Shown one piece after another: positions 43,998-49,119 of a stretch of DNA of 49,119 nucleotides. This DNA comes from Acrocarpospora macrocephala. GTDB lineage: Bacteria > Actinomycetota > Actinomycetes > Streptosporangiales > Streptosporangiaceae. How positions within the stretch are numbered: position 1 is the stretch's first letter; the number at the start of each line of letters is the position of its first letter. Location: contig NZ_BLAE01000025.1 in assembly GCF_009687865.1 (NCBI RefSeq), positions 1-49,119 of the forward strand, in the 5' to 3' direction. The position numbers and the translations under genes were made by a program. The notes under the pieces are model-generated. The model saw only the letters and a program-made list of their open reading frames with translations. It was not told where the DNA came from and did not search any database.

Positions 43998-45143
43998 TCA
44001 CGCCTCTCCCAGAAGTGCGTCCACGAAGACTTCGGGGTCGAACGGGGCCAGATCGTCGGGGCCCTCGCCGAGGCCGGCCAGCTTGACCGGAACGCCCAGC
44101 TCCCGCTGGACCGAGATGACGATGCCGCCCTTCGCGGTGCCGTCCAGCTTGGTGAGCGCGATGCCGGTGATGTTCACCACCTCGGCGAACACCTGGGCCT
44201 GGCGCATGCCGTTCTGGCCCGTGGTCGCGTCCAGCACCAGCAGCACCTCGTCGACCTGGGCCTTCTTCTCGATGACCCGCTTGACCTTGCCGAGCTCGTC
44301 CATCAGGCCGGTCTTGGTGTGCAGGCGGCCGGCGGTGTCCACGATCACCACGTCCACCTTGTCGGCCATGCCGCGGGCCACCGCGTCGAACGCCACCGAG
44401 GCCGGGTCGCCGCCTTCCGGGCCGCGCACCACGGCCGCGCCCACCCGGTCGCCCCAGGTCTGCAACTGGTCGGCGGCGGCGGCCCGGAACGTGTCGGCCG
44501 CGCCCAGCACCACCGTTTTGCCGTCGCCGATCAGGGCGCGGGCCAGCTTGCCGGTCGTGGTGGTCTTGCCGGTGCCGTTCACGCCGACCACGAGCAGCAC
44601 GGCCGGGCGCTCGCCCGGCGCGGAGGTGTGCAGCGTGCGGTCCAGGCCCGGGTTGATCTGGGCGAGCAGTTGCTCCCTGAGCAGCCCGCGCACCTCCGCC
44701 GGACTGCGCGTGCCGAGCACCTTCACCTTGGTCCTGAGCTCGTCCACCATGGCCCGGGTGGGCGCCACCCCCACATCGGCGGTGATCAGGGTCTCCTCGA
44801 TCTCGTCCCAGACGTCGTCGTCCAGGCGGTCCCGGGAGAGCAGGTCGAGCAGGCCCTTGCCGAGCGTGCTCTGCGAGCGGGCCAGCCGGGCACGCAACCG
44901 GACCATCCGGCCCGCCGACGGCGGCGGGACCTCGATCTCCGGCGGCTTGACCAGCTCCTCCACCGGCGGCGCCAGCGTCGCCGTCGCGGTGCCGCCCGAT
45001 TCCTCCTCCGCCCCGCCTCCCACCAGCGGCGTGTCAACGGGAGGAAGAGCCTTGCCCTTCGGCCGGAACATGAAGAAAAGACCACCGGACACCAGCAAGG
45101 CGGCCAGGATCACGACAATGGTGATGACCAGGTAACCATCCAC
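43998..45143 (-). CDS. ftsY: Signal recognition particle receptor FtsY
   Basis: Receives ribosome-SRP complexes at the membrane. At 381 residues it has an N-terminal membrane segment (about 4-26) typical of actinomycete FtsY, an acidic/proline linker, the NG domain with Walker A GVNGTGKTTTTGKLA, DTFRAAAADQL, DTAGRLHTK and TKLDGTAKGG, and the C-terminal FVDALLG helix. Start GTG 45143 puts the membrane helix at the usual place; GTG 45167 is an in-frame alternative without ribosome site. It follows smc on the same strand, as in many actinobacteria. Confidence 0.95.
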   Translation of the reverse strand: MDGYLVITIVVILAALLVSGGLFFMFRPKGKALPPVDTPLVGGGAEEESGGTATATLAPPVEELVKPPEIEVPPPSAGRMVRLRARLARSQSTLGKGLLDLLSRDRLDDDVWDEIEETLITADVGVAPTRAMVDELRTKVKVLGTRSPAEVRGLLREQLLAQINPGLDRTLHTSAPGERPAVLLVVGVNGTGKTTTTGKLARALIGDGKTVVLGAADTFRAAAADQLQTWGDRVGAAVVRGPEGGDPASVAFDAVARGMADKVDVVIVDTAGRLHTKTGLMDELGKVKRVIEKKAQVDEVLLVLDATTGQNGMRQAQVFAEVVNITGIALTKLDGTAKGGIVISVQRELGVPVKLAGLGEGPDDLAPFDPEVFVDALLGEA

Positions 45144-45177
45144 AACGGTCAGTTTTCCAGATAACACCGGGGGACGG

Positions 45178-45270
45178 GGTCAGGCATGCTCGCGCATCCT
45201 CTGACAGGCCATCGCCGAGCGTTATCTGGCACCCAAGGTCAGGCGTGCTCGCGTAGCCGCTGACTGACCA
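45178..45270 (-). repeat. Duplicated 3' end of smc
   Basis: A 34-bp block at 45237-45270 containing the last codons and stop of smc recurs at 45178-45211, 59 bp further downstream. 28 of 34 bases match. The copy even translates in the same frame to CQRMREHA plus stop, versus VSQRLREHA plus stop in the gene. Confidence 0.8.
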
Positions 45271-48200
45271 CCTGGGTTACGCCATCACCGCGCATCGATA
45301 CGCCGTAGAGCGCGTCGGCGATCTCCATCGTGCGCTTCTGGTGGGTGATCACGATGAGCTGGGAACTCTGCCGGAGCTCCTCGAAGAGGGTCAGCAGGCG
45401 CTGGGTGTTGGTGTCGTCCAGGGCGGCCTCGACCTCGTCCATCACGTAGAACGGGGACGGGCGGGCCTTGAAAATGGAGATCAGGAACGCGACGGCGGTC
45501 AGGGAGCGCTCGCCGCCGGAGAGCAGGGAGAGGCGCTTCACCTTCTTGCCGGGTGGGCGGGCCTCGACCTCGACGCCGGTGGTGAGCATGTCGCTGGGGT
45601 CGGTCAGCAGCAGCCTGCCCTCGCCGCCGGGGAAGACCCGCTCGAAGATCTGCGAGAACTCGCGCTGCACGTCGTCGTAGGCGGCGGTGAACACCTGCTC
45701 GACCCGGTCGTCCACCTCCTTGACCACCAGCAGCAGGTCGCGCCTGGTCTTCTTGAGGTCTTCCAGCTGCGAGGTCAGGAACGTGTGGCGCTCCTCCAGC
45801 GCCGCGAACTCCTCCAGCGCGAGCGGGTTGACCTTGCCCAGCTGGGTCATCTGCTTGTCGGCGGCCCGAGCGCGTTTCTCCTGCTCGGCACGGACATACG
45901 GAACCGGGGGTTCGCCCGGAACCGGCACCGCCGGCCCGTATTCGGCGATGAGGGCGTCGGTCTCGACGCCGTACTCGTCCATGGCGCGCTCCTGCAGCTG
46001 CTCCAGCCGCAGGCGCTGCTCGGTCCTGGCCATCTCGCTGCCGTGCACCCGGTTGACCAGTTTGTCCAGCTCGACCCCGAGCTCCCTGACCCGGACCCGG
46101 ACCATCTTCAGCTCGGCGTCCACGGCCTCCCGTACCGTCTCCGCCTCGTCCCGCTCGGCGGCGGCCCGCGCCAGCGAGGTCTCCAGCGCGCCCAGCGCCG
46201 TCTGGGCGCCCTTGACCACCGCCGCGGCCACCTTGGCCTGGATCCGCCTGCGCTCCCGCTGCGCCGCCGCCCTGGCCCGGTCCTCGCGTTCCCGGCGGGC
46301 CGCGCGCAGCAGGCCGTCGGCCCGGCCCGCGATCCCCCGCACCCGCTCCTCGGCCGTCCGCACGGTCAGCCTGGCCTCCATCTCGGCCTGCCGGGTGACC
46401 CCGCAGGCCGCGGCCAGCTCGTCGCGCAGCTCGGTGGTCGGCTCGGCCTCCAGCTCGTCCGCGTACTCCTCCTCGGCCAGCCGCTCCTCCAGCTCGGCGA
46501 TCCCGGCCCGCGCCACCTCCCGGGCCTCCTCAGCCCCCTGCACGGCCGACGCCAGCCGCTCGCCCTCGTCCCGCGCGGCCTTCACCGCGGCCTCCAGCCG
46601 CGCCAGCTGCTTGGCCGCGTCCGCCAGCCGCTGATCCGCGTCCCGCTGCCGCCCCCGCACCCGATCGAGTACGGCCTGCGCCGCGTCCAGCCCGCTCCGC
46701 GCCGAGTTGACCCCGTTCTGGGCGACGGTGACCCCGGTCTGCGCCTCGTTCACCCGGCCCTGCGCGGCTTCCACGGCCTCCCGGGCTTCGGCTTCGGCCT
46801 CGGCGGCCTCCTCCAGGGCGGACGCGTGTTCGCCTGCGGTGGCCTCGGCCGCGCTGAGGTCGGCTACGGCCTGCTCCAGGGCGGCTCTGACCTGCCAGGT
46901 CGAGTTGTCGGCTGAGCCGGTGCCGGTGAGCGCGCCGAACATCGCGTCCGGGCCCATCACGGCGGCCAGGTCGGGGCGGTTGGCCAGCAGCTGCTCGGCG
47001 GTGGGGACGTCCTTGGCCAGCAGGACCGAACGCCGGGGCCCGGCCAGCTCGCCGGTCACCCATTCCAGCTCGCCGTCGCCGGAGAGGCTGAGTTCCAGGG
47101 CGTCCCTGCGGGCGGTCAGGGCGCTGATGGCGCGTTGCGCGTCCTGGTCGGCGGCTCGGGCCGTACTGACCTGGGAGGTGGCCGCAGCCAAGGCGGCGCG
47201 GGGGGCCGCGACGGCGGCCTTGGCCTCCTCTACCAGGCCTTTCGCCTGCTCCACGATGTCGCGGGCGGCGTCGACCTGGGCTCTGGCCAGTTCCACGCCC
47301 TCCTGGGCGGAGTCCAGCTCGGCGGTCAGTTCCGGGTCGGTCGCGGGTTCGCTCAGTTCCTGGGCGTCGTGGTCGGCCTGGGCTTGTTCGGCCCGCTTGC
47401 GGGCGTCGTCGAGGGACTTGGCGAGGCGGCCGATCTCCTCTTCGGCGGCACGCGCCCGGCTTCTGGCCGAATCCACCTGGCCGCGCAACCGCGCCAGCGC
47501 CTCCCGGCGGTCGGCGGCGGCCCTGGCCATGGCGGCCAGCCTGCGCTCCTCGGTAGCCAGCGCCTCCTCGGCCTCGCCCCGCGTCTCCACCGCGACCGCG
47601 AGCCGCTCCTGGGCCTCTGCCAGGGCTTCCTGGAGCTCCCGCTCCTGCTCCCTGACCTCGGCCGCTTCCCGCTCGAACTCCTCCGGGTCCCGGCCCCGGC
47701 GTTCGATGGACGCGGCGTCGGCCGCGTGCCGCTCCCGCTCGGCCGCCAGGCTCTCCACTCCGCGCAAGCGCTCGCGCAGGGCGGAAAGCCGGTAAAACGT
47801 CTCCTGGGCGCCTGTCAGCCTCGGCTGCGCCTCGTTGGCGGCCGTCTCCAGCGCGGCCTCGCGCTCCTGGCTCTCGGCGTGTTCCCGTTCCACCTGCGCC
47901 CGCCTGGCCTGTACGGCGGCCTCGTCCTGGGCCTCTCGCTGGAGGGTGTCGCGTAAAGTCACGACATCGTCGGCGAGTAGCCGGAGCCGGGCGTCGCGCA
48001 GGTCGGCCTGGATCACGGCGGCCTTACGGGCGATCTCGGCCTGGCGTCCCAACGGCTTCAACTGGCGGCGCAGTTCGGTGGCCAGGTCCTGGACCCGGGT
48101 CAGGTTGGCCTGCATGGCGTCGAGTTTGCGGAGCGCTTTTTCCTTACGCTTGCGGTGCTTCAGCACGCCCGCAGCCTCTTCGATGAACGCCCGGCGCTCC

Positions 48201-48664
48201 TCGGGGCCCGCGTGCAGGACCTGGTCCAGCTGGCCCTGGCCGACGATCACGTGCATCTCGCGGCCGATGCCGGAGTCCGAGAGCAGCTCCTGGATGTCCA
48301 GCAGCCGGCAGGTGTCCCCGTTGATCGCGTATTCGCTCTGCCCCGACCGGAACATCAGCCGGCTGATCGTCACCTCGGTGTAGTCGATCGGCAGCGCACC
48401 GTCGGTATTGTCAATCGTCAGCGTGACCTCGGCCCGCCCCAGCGGCGGACGCGACGAGGTCCCCGCGAAGATCACGTCCTCCATCTTCCCGCCACGCAAC
48501 GACTTCGCGCTGTGCTCCCCCATCACCCAGGCCAGCGCGTCCACCACGTTGGACTTGCCGGAGCCGTTGGGGCCGACCACACAGGTGATGCCGGGTTCGA
48601 ACCGTAGGGCGGTGGCGGAGGCGAACGACTTGAACCCACGCAGGGTGAGGGTCTTCAGGTACAC
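45239..48664 (-). CDS. smc: Chromosome segregation protein SMC, with an apparently shortened hinge
   Basis: Organises and separates chromosomes as a dimer with ScpA/ScpB. At 1141 residues the N-terminal head has Walker A GPNGSGKSN, followed by a coiled coil to about 528, a hinge region at about 529-600, a second coiled coil, and the C-terminal head with the signature LSLLSGGERSLTA and Walker B FYVMDEVEAALDD. Both heads are intact. The hinge is about 70 residues, while actinomycete SMC hinges are about 150 or more: the second half (TAEQLLANRPDLAAVMG) is recognisable, but the first half with its GYEAAVAAALG-like motif is missing. Start GTG 48664 follows GGAGGGGG. Confidence 0.93.
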   Translation of the reverse strand: MYLKTLTLRGFKSFASATALRFEPGITCVVGPNGSGKSNVVDALAWVMGEHSAKSLRGGKMEDVIFAGTSSRPPLGRAEVTLTIDNTDGALPIDYTEVTISRLMFRSGQSEYAINGDTCRLLDIQELLSDSGIGREMHVIVGQGQLDQVLHAGPEERRAFIEEAAGVLKHRKRKEKALRKLDAMQANLTRVQDLATELRRQLKPLGRQAEIARKAAVIQADLRDARLRLLADDVVTLRDTLQREAQDEAAVQARRAQVEREHAESQEREAALETAANEAQPRLTGAQETFYRLSALRERLRGVESLAAERERHAADAASIERRGRDPEEFEREAAEVREQERELQEALAEAQERLAVAVETRGEAEEALATEERRLAAMARAAADRREALARLRGQVDSARSRARAAEEEIGRLAKSLDDARKRAEQAQADHDAQELSEPATDPELTAELDSAQEGVELARAQVDAARDIVEQAKGLVEEAKAAVAAPRAALAAATSQVSTARAADQDAQRAISALTARRDALELSLSGDGELEWVTGELAGPRRSVLLAKDVPTAEQLLANRPDLAAVMGPDAMFGALTGTGSADNSTWQVRAALEQAVADLSAAEATAGEHASALEEAAEAEAEAREAVEAAQGRVNEAQTGVTVAQNGVNSARSGLDAAQAVLDRVRGRQRDADQRLADAAKQLARLEAAVKAARDEGERLASAVQGAEEAREVARAGIAELEERLAEEEYADELEAEPTTELRDELAAACGVTRQAEMEARLTVRTAEERVRGIAGRADGLLRAARREREDRARAAAQRERRRIQAKVAAAVVKGAQTALGALETSLARAAAERDEAETVREAVDAELKMVRVRVRELGVELDKLVNRVHGSEMARTEQRLRLEQLQERAMDEYGVETDALIAEYGPAVPVPGEPPVPYVRAEQEKRARAADKQMTQLGKVNPLALEEFAALEERHTFLTSQLEDLKKTRRDLLLVVKEVDDRVEQVFTAAYDDVQREFSQIFERVFPGGEGRLLLTDPSDMLTTGVEVEARPPGKKVKRLSLLSGGERSLTAVAFLISIFKARPSPFYVMDEVEAALDDTNTQRLLTLFEELRQSSQLIVITHQKRTMEIADALYGVSMRGDGVTQVVSQRLREHA

Positions 48665-48887
48665 TTCACGACCCCCTCCTGCTCCCCGCTCTGGGGGGAA
48701 GACTACCGGTCTTCCGCCCTATCAGCCGCGCCTTCCGCCCGGCTGTGCTTATGGCCGATCCTCCGGGTCGCTAGCTTGGCCGCTCCCTAGCCTGCGTCTT
48801 CCCTCGTCACTCCGGCCTGCGTTCCTCAGTCCAGACACAGGCGCGGGCCAAGCCACTGCCCCCATGCGACTGGGACAAACGGGAATC

Positions 48888-49107
48888 GACAGCCTCAGTA
48901 CGGTGCTTGTCCCACCCGCCCAGCCCTTTTGTTCTCTCTCGGGCTCCGCCCGGCCCCGTCGTCGCCGTGGTCTCCACGCGAGGACGGCAGCGTGACGGTT
49001 CTCCACCCACTTTCCGATGTCGGGGCTCAGACCTACTCGGCAAGTCGTAGAGGAAACACGTCGGGGGCGGGCGGAGCCCGAGAGAGAACCACCGGACTGA
49101 GGCTGTC
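48888..49107. repeat. Interrupted inverted repeat in the gene-free end of the window
   Basis: GACAGCCTCAGTNCGGTG and GTTCTCTCTCGGGCTCCGCCCG occur at 48888-48905 and 48931-48952, and in inverted orientation at 49090-49107 and 49068-49089. The two halves are contiguous in the second arm but separated by 25 bases in the first. The rest of 48665-49119 shows no gene I can support. Confidence 0.8.
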
Positions 49108-49119
49108 GTGGCGTGTGGG

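Overview
The window is GC-rich DNA (roughly 70 percent by eye) with dense genes, GTG and 4-bp-overlap starts, an smc-ftsY pair, LuxR/NB-ARC, IclR, LacI, TetR and MerR regulators and a sigma-R-like ECF factor. This points to an actinomycete. A member of the Streptosporangiales or a relative is my guess, not something the sequence proves. I saw no tRNA, rRNA, CRISPR array, transposase or phage gene.

Layout. 1-1650: GC-rich tandem repeats, a small secreted RTX-like protein with a strong terminator, and a relic of an elongation-factor-G-like gene. 1658-9229: a tightly coupled minus-strand operon (lipoprotein, two permeases, ATPase, benzoylformate-decarboxylase-like enzyme, benzaldehyde-dehydrogenase-like enzyme) facing a divergent IclR regulator. 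Three 15-bp palindromes lie between them. This looks like uptake plus breakdown of an aryl-glyoxylate. 9234-15966: a LacI regulator and a sugar ABC transporter that share the operator TGACAACGTTGTCA, with an ArsR-type regulator/MFS exporter pair between them. 16024-25942: an acyl-CoA-ligase-like fragment, a large NB-ARC/TPR/LuxR regulator divergent from an ABC exporter, a class B penicillin-binding protein, a MerR gene whose target seems lost, and a TetR/GH1 beta-glucosidase pair.

25943-29763 is the least ordinary part. It holds a WXG-motif small protein, a 679-residue protein of unknown function, two paralogous membrane-anchored proteins, and an antisense relic of a second copy of the large gene. 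I read it as a type-VII-secretion-like accessory module that was partly duplicated and then decayed.

29763-43728: a secreted coiled-coil LAS-type peptidase-like protein, an aldehyde dehydrogenase, an alpha/beta hydrolase, typA, sodC, a 31-residue membrane microprotein, a DUF2461-type protein, a polysaccharide deacetylase lipoprotein, an EamA transporter, a MEDS/HATPase anti-sigma-like protein convergent with a sigma-R-like factor, a PLP enzyme of the Cds1/cysteine synthase fold and a TPR protein. 43998-48664: ftsY and smc. The smc hinge looks about half-sized, and the smc 3' end is duplicated just downstream. The window closes in a gene-free inverted repeat built on the same GGCTCCGCCC core as the repeats at its start.
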